Notes under the pieces: generated by a model
Told to the model about the DNA's origin: nothing
What the model saw: the letters and a program-made list of their open reading frames with translations, nothing else
Database searches by the model: none
Position numbers and translations under genes: made by a program
DNA from: Pseudomonas sp. StFLB209
GTDB taxonomy: Bacteria; Pseudomonadota; Gammaproteobacteria; Pseudomonadales; Pseudomonadaceae
Reading direction: 5' to 3'
Length of the DNA: 64,000 bases
Assembly: GCF_000829415.1 (NCBI RefSeq)
Contig: NZ_AP014637.1
Span: 1,190,001 to 1,254,000 of the forward strand
Shown here: piece by piece, positions 36,965-45,036 of the stretch
How positions within the stretch are numbered: the first letter of the stretch is position 1
Layout: each line of letters starts with the position of its first letter

Positions 36965-38154
36965 CAGCGATTCCTCAATAGCCGGCTGAACCAGCCTTCA
37001 GTGCGTTTTTCGGCTCGCCCGGAGTGGCTGATCAGGTGCTCGCCCAGTTGCCGCAAACCGGCCGACAACGACTCACGCGGCGCCAGCTCGAACAGGGTCA
37101 CCCCCTGATTCTTGGCGTTCAGGCGCAACTCCGGACTCAGCGCCAGCACCGAGACCACCGGCAGGCCGAACGTCTTGCCCACCGTCTCGGCATTCGGTGC
37201 CACCGCGCGCAGGTAGCGATCGACCAGCAACACCGCGTGCTGCAATTTCATGCCCTTGTCGCGCCACAGGTTGAGGATCGCCAGGTTGCGCCGACACTCA
37301 ATGACACTTTGGTCGGTGTACCAGACCAATTGATCGCAATGGCTGACCAGGGTGCGCAAGGCCTCGCTGTCAGGCTGGCCGACCAGATTGATGATCACGT
37401 GCTGGAAGTGCTGGCGCAGCGCGCTGAGCAGCATGTACAGCTCGGCGGCGCTGGAACGCTCCAGGTCGTCATCGGCATCGGTGTAAGCAAGAATCCGCAG
37501 ACCACTGTCAGCGGTGGTAAACGCACTGTCGATCAGGGTCGAGTCCAGCCGACGCAGGTGCCGCAGCGCATCGCCAAAACTGAATGATGACTCCAGGCCC
37601 AGCAATGCCAGGCTGTCACCGCGTGGCAAGCCCAGGTCCAGCAGCAAGGTGCGCTGCTCGGTCTTCTGCACTACCAGCGCCAGGTGGCTGGAAATCAGTG
37701 CTCCGTCGCCGTCGCACTGCGCACCGTAAAGCACGGTCAGGCCGCTCATGTTCGGGTTGGATGCCGCCGCCGGCAGGCGCTTGCCCAGCCGCCGCACCAG
37801 ACCCGCCACTTCACTGGAGCGCGAGCCATACGCGACAAAGTCCCGTGCCCCGGCACGCATGGCAGTGAGCACCAGTTGATTATCCATGCCGTCGCCCAAG
37901 GCGACGATGGCCAGCATCGGCTTGGCTTCCAGCGCGCCTTCGATCAGCGCACTCTGGTTCATCAGGTGATCACGATCCAGCCCCACGAACACCACGCTGG
38001 CGAAGGTCACATCGACCAGCGCCAGCAGATCGTCGAGGCTGCCGGAACCGGCGCTGACCACCTGCCCCAACGAGCCCAGGGCGCCCTGCAGCCATTCCAG
38101 GTCGGCCGGGTTACGGGTGATCGCCAGAAAGGTCTGGCTCAGGCTCTGGCTCAT
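36964..38154 (-). CDS. tadZ: TadZ/CpaE, pilus-localisation ParA-like protein with degenerate Walker A
   Basis: A 396-residue protein with an N-terminal atypical receiver-like domain (residues 1-130) and a C-terminal ParA/MinD-like ATPase fold (TLLLDLGLPRGDSLALLGLE, HVIINLVGQPDSEALRTLVSHCDQLVW). At the expected P-loop the sequence is YGAQCDGDGALISSHLAL, without the signature and catalytic lysines of KGGVGKS, so ATP hydrolysis is doubtful; several TadZ/CpaE proteins show such degeneration. It targets the Tad machinery to its cellular site. Confidence 0.86.
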   Translation of the reverse strand: MSQSLSQTFLAITRNPADLEWLQGALGSLGQVVSAGSGSLDDLLALVDVTFASVVFVGLDRDHLMNQSALIEGALEAKPMLAIVALGDGMDNQLVLTAMRAGARDFVAYGSRSSEVAGLVRRLGKRLPAAASNPNMSGLTVLYGAQCDGDGALISSHLALVVQKTEQRTLLLDLGLPRGDSLALLGLESSFSFGDALRHLRRLDSTLIDSAFTTADSGLRILAYTDADDDLERSSAAELYMLLSALRQHFQHVIINLVGQPDSEALRTLVSHCDQLVWYTDQSVIECRRNLAILNLWRDKGMKLQHAVLLVDRYLRAVAPNAETVGKTFGLPVVSVLALSPELRLNAKNQGVTLFELAPRESLSAGLRQLGEHLISHSGRAEKRTEGWFSRLLRNR

Positions 38155-39434
38155 TGCGACAACCCGCTGCGGCGCTCGAAGTCGCCGCGCTCAAGAAACA
38201 TCATGCGGTAGAAGTTCGGGTCGTAATTGCGCAGTCCTTCGCCGGGCAACGAAGGCAGTTGCGCATCACGGGCCAGCGGCTGGACCAGGTGGGGAGTCAC
38301 CACCATCAGCAACTCACGCTCTTCACGGTTGATCTGCGAATTGCGAAAGAACGCGCCCAGCACCGGGATATCGCCAAGGCCTGGAAACTTGCCCACTTCC
38401 GAACTGTTCTTGTTGCTGATAAGGCCGCTGATCACGAAGCTCTCGCCATCGGCCAGGGAGATGCTGGTGTCAGTGCGGCGCACATTAAGCGCCGGCACAC
38501 TGGTGCCGGAAACCGTGATGCCGGCGGTGAAATCCAGCTCACTGACCTCCGGCGCCACTTTGAGCAAAATGCGCTCGTTGCTGACCACGGTAGGCGTCAG
38601 GGTCAGGCGCACACCGAACGCTTTGTACTCAATGGAAATCCCGCTGCCCTCGGCGTTGGGCACCGGCACCGGAAACTCGCCACCGGCCAGAAAGCTCGCG
38701 CTCTGCCCGCTCAGCGCTACCAGGCTCGGCCGTGCCAGGGTATAGGCAAAACCGCTGTTCTCCATGGCGTTGAGCATGCCCAGCACCTTGCTGCTGCCAC
38801 CGCCCCAGACGATGTTGAACATGTTGTTGTTCAGCGGCACCACCGTATTGGAAGGCAGGATCGGCCCCACGGTGCCGGCCGGGGCATCAACAATCGACGG
38901 CACAATGCCCGGCGTCACCCCTAGCGAGCCGGGCACCGTTCCCGGTGAGCCGAACAGTGAGTTGTTCGAGCCCTTGCCGAAAATCGAGAAGTTGGCTTCT
39001 TTGAGTTTGGTGCGGCTGACCTCGACAAAGCGGATGTCGGTCTGCACCTGAATCGGCAGCGGCTCTTGGCCGGCCTGGCTACGCGCGGTTTCAGCCAGTG
39101 CCGCGCTGGCCTTGCCGCGCACGAACACCATGCTCTGCTGCGGCGCGCTGGCGCAGCCGGTCCAGACCATCAAGCTGGTGGCGCCGCCACTGATCCCGGT
39201 CACAATCACGCCCTGGGTGCCAGCGGCCTGCACATCGGCGATCTTCGGATCACCCACCGCAACGCGAGTAATCGTCACACCGGGGCGGATATCGCGTTGT
39301 GCCCCCTGGTCCACTTCCAGCACCGGCGGCAGGGCCGACAGCGCCGCACAGCCACTGGCTGCCGCGCGGGCAGAGCCTGCCCATACCCCTGCCAGCACAC
39401 ACATCGCAGTAACCGAAAGGAAACGACTGCTCAT
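38151..39434 (-). CDS. rcpA: RcpA/CpaC, outer-membrane secretin of the Flp pilus
   Basis: A 427-residue secretin. The signal peptide (MSSRFLSVTAMCVLAGVWAGSARAAA) is followed by a BON-like/pilus-targeting domain (VLEVDQGAQRDIRPGVTITRVAVGDPKIADVQA) and the C-terminal secretin domain (LARPSLVALSGQSASFLAGGEFPVPVP, FGVRLTLTPTVVSNERILLKVAPEVSELD, GLISNKNSSEVGKFPGLGDIPVLGAFFRNSQ). It forms the outer-membrane channel for the pilus. The second in-frame ATG is chosen because AAGGA lies eight bases before it, whereas the first overlaps the SD. Confidence 0.93.
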   Translation of the reverse strand: MSSRFLSVTAMCVLAGVWAGSARAAASGCAALSALPPVLEVDQGAQRDIRPGVTITRVAVGDPKIADVQAAGTQGVIVTGISGGATSLMVWTGCASAPQQSMVFVRGKASAALAETARSQAGQEPLPIQVQTDIRFVEVSRTKLKEANFSIFGKGSNNSLFGSPGTVPGSLGVTPGIVPSIVDAPAGTVGPILPSNTVVPLNNNMFNIVWGGGSSKVLGMLNAMENSGFAYTLARPSLVALSGQSASFLAGGEFPVPVPNAEGSGISIEYKAFGVRLTLTPTVVSNERILLKVAPEVSELDFTAGITVSGTSVPALNVRRTDTSISLADGESFVISGLISNKNSSEVGKFPGLGDIPVLGAFFRNSQINREERELLMVVTPHLVQPLARDAQLPSLPGEGLRNYDPNFYRMMFLERGDFERRSGLSQ

Positions 39435-39454
39435 CAACTGCATCCTTGCTCAAA

Positions 39455-40429
39455 TCAGGGGTTCGGTTGGGTAACCTGGTTGCCGCGAATCACTTCCATC
39501 GCCTTGACCGCCCGCGGCGCAGCAGCGTCATCGCGGCGCGGTGCGGGCGCCAGGGTCAGTTGGCTAAACCGCGTCAGGCTGCGCGCGGTCGAGTCCAGGC
39601 GCAGGGCGACGTCCTGGCTGCCAGGGTCGGCCGCCCAGTATTGCTGCAGGTGCCTTTCGTCGGCGCTGCGTACCGCCAGCCGCAGCACCCCGGTCTGCGA
39701 GGCAAGCATCAAGCGGTCCTGCAACGGCGCCGGCACGGCGAGCACGACGCTGCGCACATTGCCCCGCTGCTGCTCTTGCTGGACCCGGATATCGGCACCG
39801 GAGGCCTGTACCGGGCTGCCATCGAGCGCCGGGCCGAGCAACGCCCCGACCCCCAACACCCGCAATGCCGGCACCACCACCTGGCTGGAGCGCAGCGGGT
39901 TATCAGTGTCCTGCGGCAGGTACAGCAATACATCGACATAGTCGCCGGGGCTCAGATGCCCGGCCGCGCTGGCGACCTCATCCACGGCCACGGCCAGCGC
40001 CCGCTCACCCGGGCGGATCATCCGCGCCAGGCCGCCACCGGCCTCGAAGCTGGCGGCATTCAGCCAACTGCCCGCCGCCAGTGGCCGCCAGCTGTTGCGC
40101 CCGAGCACTTCTTCAAAGGTACTGAAGCTGCCCTGCGGCGCGACCTTGAGCCGCTCGATGACCAGGTCTTCGGGCTGGATGGGGACATAGGCAGGCAGGT
40201 CGCGGGCCAGCACCACGACGTTCTTGCGCAGCGCTTCTTCGGCTGAGGTTGTCGTTGCTGCGGGCGCTGGCGGCAGGGCTTCGACCGGCGCAGCCGGGGC
40301 CTGGGCGGTGTCGACAACAGCGGGCGCGGGGGCGGGCGGTTCACGACTGATCACCACCCCGAGATACCCGGCCAGAATCGCACCCAACAGGGAAAGCACC
40401 GCCAGGGCCAGGGTAACGCGACTGCTCAT
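39455..40429 (-). CDS. rcpC: RcpC/CpaB, Flp pilus periplasmic assembly protein
   Basis: A 324-residue protein anchored by an N-terminal helix (LALAVLSLLGAILAGYLGVVIS), followed by a Pro/Ala-rich linker and an SAF-domain region (VVLARDLPAYVPIQPEDLVIERL, ALAVAVDEVASAAGHLSPGDYVDVLLYLP) typical of CpaB. It is the first gene of the minus-strand tad operon; GGAGAG precedes its ATG. Two acidic and Ala-rich linker stretches are probably disordered. Confidence 0.9.
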   Translation of the reverse strand: MSSRVTLALAVLSLLGAILAGYLGVVISREPPAPAPAVVDTAQAPAAPVEALPPAPAATTTSAEEALRKNVVVLARDLPAYVPIQPEDLVIERLKVAPQGSFSTFEEVLGRNSWRPLAAGSWLNAASFEAGGGLARMIRPGERALAVAVDEVASAAGHLSPGDYVDVLLYLPQDTDNPLRSSQVVVPALRVLGVGALLGPALDGSPVQASGADIRVQQEQQRGNVRSVVLAVPAPLQDRLMLASQTGVLRLAVRSADERHLQQYWAADPGSQDVALRLDSTARSLTRFSQLTLAPAPRRDDAAAPRAVKAMEVIRGNQVTQPNP

Positions 40430-40729
40430 GACGACTCTCCGGTTGTCATCTCATGACCACTTCGACGCATCGGGTCGTGATTTCCATGCTCCATTTCGTT
40501 ATAGGAATGTAGATCACCCATTCGAAAACGCCATGAGCGGTTGCAAATAACCTGTTTATACAAGCGCGTTCATGACTATTGGACGCAAGGCCGACAGTTA
40601 TAACTTTAGGTTTAATGCTTTATTACGATTGTGGGCCGCGTCATTGCAGACAATGCTGTAGTTGCAACCCGCAAGATTCAGCGGTGCAGTGAAGGCTCAC
40701 TGCACTGAATACGTGCAAGGAGAACGACC
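40430..40729. promoter_or_regulatory. divergent promoter region between rcpC and flp
   Basis: This 300-base gap must carry the promoters for the tad operon and for flp. It is markedly AT-richer than its surroundings from about 40540 to 40630. It contains TAGGTTTAA at 40607-40615, the same 9-mer as upstream of pprB, which is the best candidate for a shared regulator site. No convincing sigma-70 pair with correct spacing was found by eye, consistent with an activator-dependent promoter. Confidence 0.4.
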
Positions 40730-40924
40730 ATGTTCATTACTCAGCTGTTTGTACGCGCCTATGTGAGCATCCTTGCTTTCATGAAAAACCGGGAAGCGGC
40801 CTCGGCGATTGAATATGCGATTGTCGCTGCCATGGTGGCAGTGGTCATCGTCGGTTTTATGGGCGACATCGGCACACAGGTCGGGAACATCTTCACCAGT
40901 ATTAAAGATGGCCTGACCCCCTAA
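40730..40924 (+). CDS. flp: Flp-type major pilin
   Basis: A 64-residue Flp/Fap prepilin. The hallmark is IEYAIVAAMVAVVIVGF after a 24-residue basic leader; the Glu-Tyr pair (Glu at +5 of the mature protein, Tyr at +6) is present. Counting back, the residue at -1 is Ala (NREA before ASAIEY), whereas Flp prepilins and type IV pilins normally have Gly there; the companion pseudopilin TadE here does have Gly. AAGGAG precedes the ATG. It is the only gene in the window encoding a major pilin. Confidence 0.9.
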   Translation: MFITQLFVRAYVSILAFMKNREAASAIEYAIVAAMVAVVIVGFMGDIGTQVGNIFTSIKDGLTP

Positions 40925-41014
40925 AACACCCTGATGCTGAGGTCGTTGCTGACAGTCCCGTGCAAAGGTGCCACCGTGGGCCATTTTTCGCCTCCTGCAG
41001 AGAGATAAATACAA

Positions 41015-41425
41015 ATGGCTGTCCAACCTGCCCGCCAACAATTGTTATTGGTTGACGATGAAGAGGACGCCAATGAAGAACTGGCAGAGCTGCTCGAAGG
41101 CGAGGGGTTCTGCTGCTTCACTGCGTCCTCGGTCAAACAGGCTTTGCAAGAACTGACCCGCCACCCGGATATCGCGCTGGTCATTACCGACCTGCGCATG
41201 CCGGAAGAAAGCGGCATCCAGCTCATCAAGCGCCTGCGCGAACACACCTCACGCCAGCACCTGCCGGTGATCGTCACCTCCGGCCACGCCGATATGGAAG
41301 ATGTCAGCGACCTGCTGCGTTTGCAGGTGCTGGATCTGTTCCGCAAACCGATCTATCACGTGCGTCTGATCGAAACCCTCAACAGCCTGTTCCCCGAACC
41401 GAAGCTTTATCAGGTCAGCCCCTGA
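41015..41425 (+). CDS. single-domain response regulator
   Basis: A 136-residue stand-alone receiver: LLLVDDEEDANEELAELLE (Asp14-15), phosphorylation site Asp59 in LVITDLRMPEESG, IVTSGHADMED, and the conserved Lys in LFRKPIYHVRLIETL. There is no output domain. It lies between flp and the TPS genes in the flp direction, so it may be a diguanylate cyclase-linked or CheY-like adaptor for the pilus/adhesin island; the partner kinase could be PprA, which would be unusual because PprA already has PprB. Confidence 0.82.
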   Translation: MAVQPARQQLLLVDDEEDANEELAELLEGEGFCCFTASSVKQALQELTRHPDIALVITDLRMPEESGIQLIKRLREHTSRQHLPVIVTSGHADMEDVSDLLRLQVLDLFRKPIYHVRLIETLNSLFPEPKLYQVSP

Positions 41426-41440
41426 TCACACTGCACAACC

Positions 41441-41474
41441 ATCCGCCGGTGCAAACGTGTTTGCACCGGCGGAT
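41441..41474. terminator. strong bidirectional hairpin between the receiver gene and tpsB
   Basis: A 34-base near-perfect palindrome: arms of 16 bases (ATCCGCCGGTGCAAAC at 41441-41456 and its exact reverse complement at 41459-41474) with a 2-base loop, followed by CTTATT. It lies between the converging stop codons at 41425 and 41486, the usual site of a bidirectional rho-independent terminator. Confidence 0.7.
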
Positions 41475-41485
41475 CTTATTGTTGA

Positions 41486-43168
41486 TCAAAGCTGGTAGCT
41501 GAAACTCAGGGTGAAGCGTGGGTTGCGGTTGAAGCTGTCCAGGCCGGGGTCGGACAGTGGCTTGGCGGCTTCCAGGGCAATGTTGTAATAACGCGAATCA
41601 CCAAAGCGCACCCCCAGCGCCGCCGATGACATTTTTGCGTCCTTGACTGGCAAGGCATTGAACGAGGTGCGTGCAGCGTCGAGCACCGCATAAGGCTGGA
41701 TGACTTTCAGCCAGCGGCCATCATCGCGGTTGAAGCTGTAGTTGAGCTCATAGGCCACCCCCCAGCCCTTGTCACCGGTGGCCTGGTCGTTGGGGTAACC
41801 GCGGCCGAAGTTCTGCCCGCCAAACTGCGCCCGTTCGCTGTCGGGCAAATTGTCGTCACTCCAGTACAGCGCTGCCGACAACACCCCCTGCCAGTGCTGC
41901 CCAAAGCGGTCGCTCTGCACCCCGGAGACGCGCAGGCGGAAAAAATCCAGGTCGAACAGCTCATCGGTGGTTTTCGCCCCCATGCCATCGATGCCCTGAT
42001 AGACACCGGCACTGAGAATGCGCAACTGCCGATCCGTGGATTTGCGCCAGTCACCCTCGACCGCCAGGGCGCGCAAGTCGGTGCGGGTTTCGATACTCAA
42101 CGGCAGGCCGACCACCTGGAAACGGGTCTTGTCGTTGACCGCATACAAGCGCGTACCGACGCTCAACCACTCGTTGGCGGCCGCAATCAGCGGGTGGCTG
42201 ATGCCCAGCGAAAGGCGGTCGTTCTCGCGGTGCTGGCTCAGTTCCAGACCGTTATCGAGCGCCAGCCGGGTGTGCGGGTCGGCCTTGTAGCGCGAGCCCC
42301 ACAGGCTCAACTGAGTGCCTTCTGCGTTGAGGTACTGGCTATAGTCCAGCCGCCAGTAGTGCTCTTTGTCATCGCCGGGCGGAAACAGCCCGCTGAGGCT
42401 CAGTTGTTCGGCCATCGCCGTCTGTGCATTGCTGTTGAGACCGAGCAGCGCCTGCATGCCCTTGCGGTTGTCATCGGTCAGCCCCAGGCTGCTGGTGAAC
42501 GGCTTGCGTGACGCTGTGGCAATCAGCGTGGTGGCGCCGTCGGTGGTGCCGGGCGGCGGCACACTGGCCTGCAGGGTCACCCCCGGCACGCGGCTCATCA
42601 GGGTGGTGTAACGCTCGAAGGTCTTGCGGGTCAGTGGTCGCTCCTGACGAATCTTGTCGACCAGCTGTTGCAGATACGCTGACACCCGGCCCAGCTCCCC
42701 TTGCAGCTGGTAATCGCGCACATAGCCTTCGACCAGCACCACCCGCACCAGCCCGTCATTGAAGTCCTGCGGCGGCAAAAAGGCGTAAGACAGCAGGTAA
42801 CCGTCCTGCTGATAACGCTGAGTGAGTGCACGAGTGACCTCGATCAGTTCACCCAGCGTCGCGTCGCGGCCGATCATCGGCTTGAACCCGCCAGCCAGTT
42901 CTTCAAGTGGGTAAACGCTGCCGCCTTCGATGCGAATCCGCCGCACCGCGACTTTGGTGCTCATCATCAGCGGCGCCGCTTCAGGCGGTGCAGGAGCAGG
43001 CAGTTGCAAGGCCGGCGCGGCAGGGCGATAAGCGTCGGCAGGCAGATTGGGCACCGGCAGGTTGTTCTGCCGGTCATTGCTATTGAGAAAGCTCGGCAGA
43101 GTCTCTGCCTGAACCAGCCAGGGGCAAACCGCAGCCCCCAGAACCAGAACCCGGACACATGCACGCAT
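41486..43168 (-). CDS. ShlB/FhaC/HecB-type TPS outer-membrane transporter (TpsB)
   Basis: A 560-residue Omp85-superfamily outer-membrane protein. A signal peptide (cleavage near VQA-ET) is followed by a Pro/Ala-rich linker, two POTRA-like domains (KVAVRRIRIEGGSVYPLEELAGG to VLVEGYVRDYQLQG, and YLQQLVDKIRQERPLTRKTFERYTTLMSRVPGVTLQASV), then a 16-strand barrel ending in the aromatic LSFSYQL. The FhaC-type motif is visible as NFGRGYPNDQATGDKGWGVAYEL. Such proteins export a TpsA exoprotein. The upstream gene on the same strand is a Gly-rich lipoprotein, not an obvious TpsA. A terminator-like hairpin separates the two. Confidence 0.9.
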   Translation of the reverse strand: MRACVRVLVLGAAVCPWLVQAETLPSFLNSNDRQNNLPVPNLPADAYRPAAPALQLPAPAPPEAAPLMMSTKVAVRRIRIEGGSVYPLEELAGGFKPMIGRDATLGELIEVTRALTQRYQQDGYLLSYAFLPPQDFNDGLVRVVLVEGYVRDYQLQGELGRVSAYLQQLVDKIRQERPLTRKTFERYTTLMSRVPGVTLQASVPPPGTTDGATTLIATASRKPFTSSLGLTDDNRKGMQALLGLNSNAQTAMAEQLSLSGLFPPGDDKEHYWRLDYSQYLNAEGTQLSLWGSRYKADPHTRLALDNGLELSQHRENDRLSLGISHPLIAAANEWLSVGTRLYAVNDKTRFQVVGLPLSIETRTDLRALAVEGDWRKSTDRQLRILSAGVYQGIDGMGAKTTDELFDLDFFRLRVSGVQSDRFGQHWQGVLSAALYWSDDNLPDSERAQFGGQNFGRGYPNDQATGDKGWGVAYELNYSFNRDDGRWLKVIQPYAVLDAARTSFNALPVKDAKMSSAALGVRFGDSRYYNIALEAAKPLSDPGLDSFNRNPRFTLSFSYQL

Positions 43169-43205
43169 AGGGACACTCCATGACCATACAACAGCGGCAT
43201 CTCAT

Positions 43206-43242
43206 ATAGAAAAAGGCAGGGGATCATTCCGACTCCCCTGCC
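43206..43242 (-). terminator. rho-independent-type terminator upstream of tpsB
   Basis: Read on the minus strand: GGCAGGGGA arm and its reverse complement TCCCCTGCC (forward strand 43215-43223 and 43234-43242) around an 11-base loop, followed by TTTTTC. It lies between the Gly-rich gene (ends 43297) and tpsB (starts 43168), so read-through from the Gly-rich gene to tpsB would be reduced. Confidence 0.6.
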
Positions 43243-43296
43243 TGAAATCAGCTTAGGCGCTGTGTGAAAAGCCGCTACCGGCTCGCCGCTCAAAAG

Positions 43297-45024
43297 CTAC
43301 TGCCGGCCCAGCCCGCCCAGCGCCCCGGTGACATTGCCCAGCACACCGCCCAGACCGGTCGCAGTACCGGTGCCTGGTGTCGCACCAGGGGCATTCACCA
43401 CAGTGCCGATTTGAGCCACCGTGGCGCCGACGCTGCTGACGGTATTGCCCAGCGCACTGCTGACCGCGTTGTTGCCTGTACCGGCGACCTGACTGCCCAG
43501 ATTGTTCACGGCACCGCCGACCTGGGTCAGCAGACCATTGACCGGTGCGCCGATACCGGTGGCACCGCCGACTTGCTGGGTGACACTGACCACGTTGCTG
43601 ACCACCGGTGCCACCGCAGCGCCCACGCTGCTGGTCAGGCCGGCGACCGGCGCGGCCACTGCGGCATTAGGCGTACCGCTACCGCCCAACACGGTGCCGA
43701 GCGAGGCGACCGAGCCGCCGATGGCGTTGCCGTTGACGCCCACGGCGTTGAGGACCCCAGCGGTGCTGCTGGCCAGCCCGCTGCCGGCCCCGGACACGAC
43801 ACCACCGACGGTTTCCACCAGGCCGATACCACCGGCACCGCCAATGCCGCCGCCGCCAATACCGCCAAGGGCACCGCCGAGACCGCCACTGCCGCCAGGG
43901 GCGGGTGTACCGGTGCCGATGGAGCCGGCATTGACCAGCCCGCCAGCATTGCCAAGGGTGTTGCCCAAGGCTGCAACGGTGTTGCCCAGCCCCGCAGTGA
44001 CCGGGCTGTCGCCACCGGTGGAATTGGCCAGACCGGTGCCGAGGTTGTTCAGCGTACCTTTGACCTGTTGCAGCACACCGCTGACCGGCGCGCCCAGGCC
44101 TGTGGCGGTGCCCAGTTTGTCAGTGGTGGATTCGACCATGGCGACCACTGGAACCAGACGATCGCCCACTTGTTGAGTGAGGTTACCCAGAGGACCAGTG
44201 GTGGTCGCGGCGCTCAGGGTGTTGCCGAGCATGGTCACACGTTGCCCTACCCCATCGACCACTTGACCGGTCTTGTTCAGTACACCGCCCACCAGCGGAA
44301 CCTGTTCGATTTGCGACGATGCACCGAATGCCGCTACGCCGCTGCCCAGCGCCGAGACACCGCCGCCCAGATCAGCAGTGGCCTTGCCGGCACCCGACAA
44401 GGTGATGCCCAGTGCGTTGCTGTCAGTGCCCAGAGTACCCAGGCCTTGGGTCACGGAGCCGCCGAGGCTGTTGGTGGCGATGCCGACCGAAGCGATCAGA
44501 CCGCCGGCGCCACCGGTCAGGTCGGTGCTGTCACCGAGGGAGAGGGTGGAGAATGCCTCGCCGATACCGATTACCGCATCGCCCAGACCACTGAGCGCAT
44601 TGCCGCCTTCAGAGGCCGTTTGCGCAGTGGCGAGGCTGCTGATCTGTACGCCACCGTCATCGTCACCGCCACCACCACCGCCGTTACCGCCCCCATTACC
44701 GCCGGTTCCGGCGCTGCCGCCAGAGCCACCGCCGCCAGTACCGCCGCCGGTGCCGCCTGTGCCGCCGCCATCACCGCCATCGATACCGCCGGTCCCGCCA
44801 CTGCTACCACTACCACCGCCACCGTCAGTAGCGCCGGTTCCGCCCGAACTGCCAGAACCGCCGCTGCCGGCACCGCTGCCATCGGTGCCCGCAGTGCCGC
44901 CTGCGCTACCCGAGCCATCTACATGGCTTTTCGAGCCGCCACCGCCGCTGCTGCAACCGGTCAATCCAAGGCTCAGGGCCAATATCAGTGCTGTGCCTGC
45001 CTTCCAGAAATGTTGAGTGTTCAT
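43297..45024 (-). CDS. glycine-rich, repeat-containing lipoprotein (collagen-like annotation likely)
   Basis: A 575-residue protein with a lipobox (LGLTGCSSGGG, Cys25). The first about 130 residues after it are an extreme Gly/Ser/Thr/Asp-rich tract, mainly GG(T/S)GG(T/S) motifs, without the regular Gly-X-Y periodicity of true collagen. After that come roughly 400 residues of Gly/Leu/Val-rich, hydrophobic sequence containing at least two copies of a unit of about 110 residues: for example GTATGLGAPVSGVLQQVKGTLNNLG and GGATGIGAPVNGLLTQVGGAVNNLG. No globular domain or TpsA-type domain is recognised. It is upstream of, and on the same strand as, the tpsB gene. An ATG at 45036 is possible; the chosen ATG has a weak GGA upstream. 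Confidence 0.75.
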   Translation of the reverse strand: MNTQHFWKAGTALILALSLGLTGCSSGGGGSKSHVDGSGSAGGTAGTDGSGAGSGGSGSSGGTGATDGGGGSGSSGGTGGIDGGDGGGTGGTGGGTGGGGSGGSAGTGGNGGGNGGGGGGDDDGGVQISSLATAQTASEGGNALSGLGDAVIGIGEAFSTLSLGDSTDLTGGAGGLIASVGIATNSLGGSVTQGLGTLGTDSNALGITLSGAGKATADLGGGVSALGSGVAAFGASSQIEQVPLVGGVLNKTGQVVDGVGQRVTMLGNTLSAATTTGPLGNLTQQVGDRLVPVVAMVESTTDKLGTATGLGAPVSGVLQQVKGTLNNLGTGLANSTGGDSPVTAGLGNTVAALGNTLGNAGGLVNAGSIGTGTPAPGGSGGLGGALGGIGGGGIGGAGGIGLVETVGGVVSGAGSGLASSTAGVLNAVGVNGNAIGGSVASLGTVLGGSGTPNAAVAAPVAGLTSSVGAAVAPVVSNVVSVTQQVGGATGIGAPVNGLLTQVGGAVNNLGSQVAGTGNNAVSSALGNTVSSVGATVAQIGTVVNAPGATPGTGTATGLGGVLGNVTGALGGLGRQ

Positions 45025-45036
45025 GAGCGAATCCAT

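Noticed and set aside
44600..44930. Gly-codon repeats resembling a tandem or CRISPR-like repeat
   Set aside because: The periodicity is codon-level GGN/ACC low-complexity within a coding sequence; there are no regular repeats with unique spacers and no cas genes.
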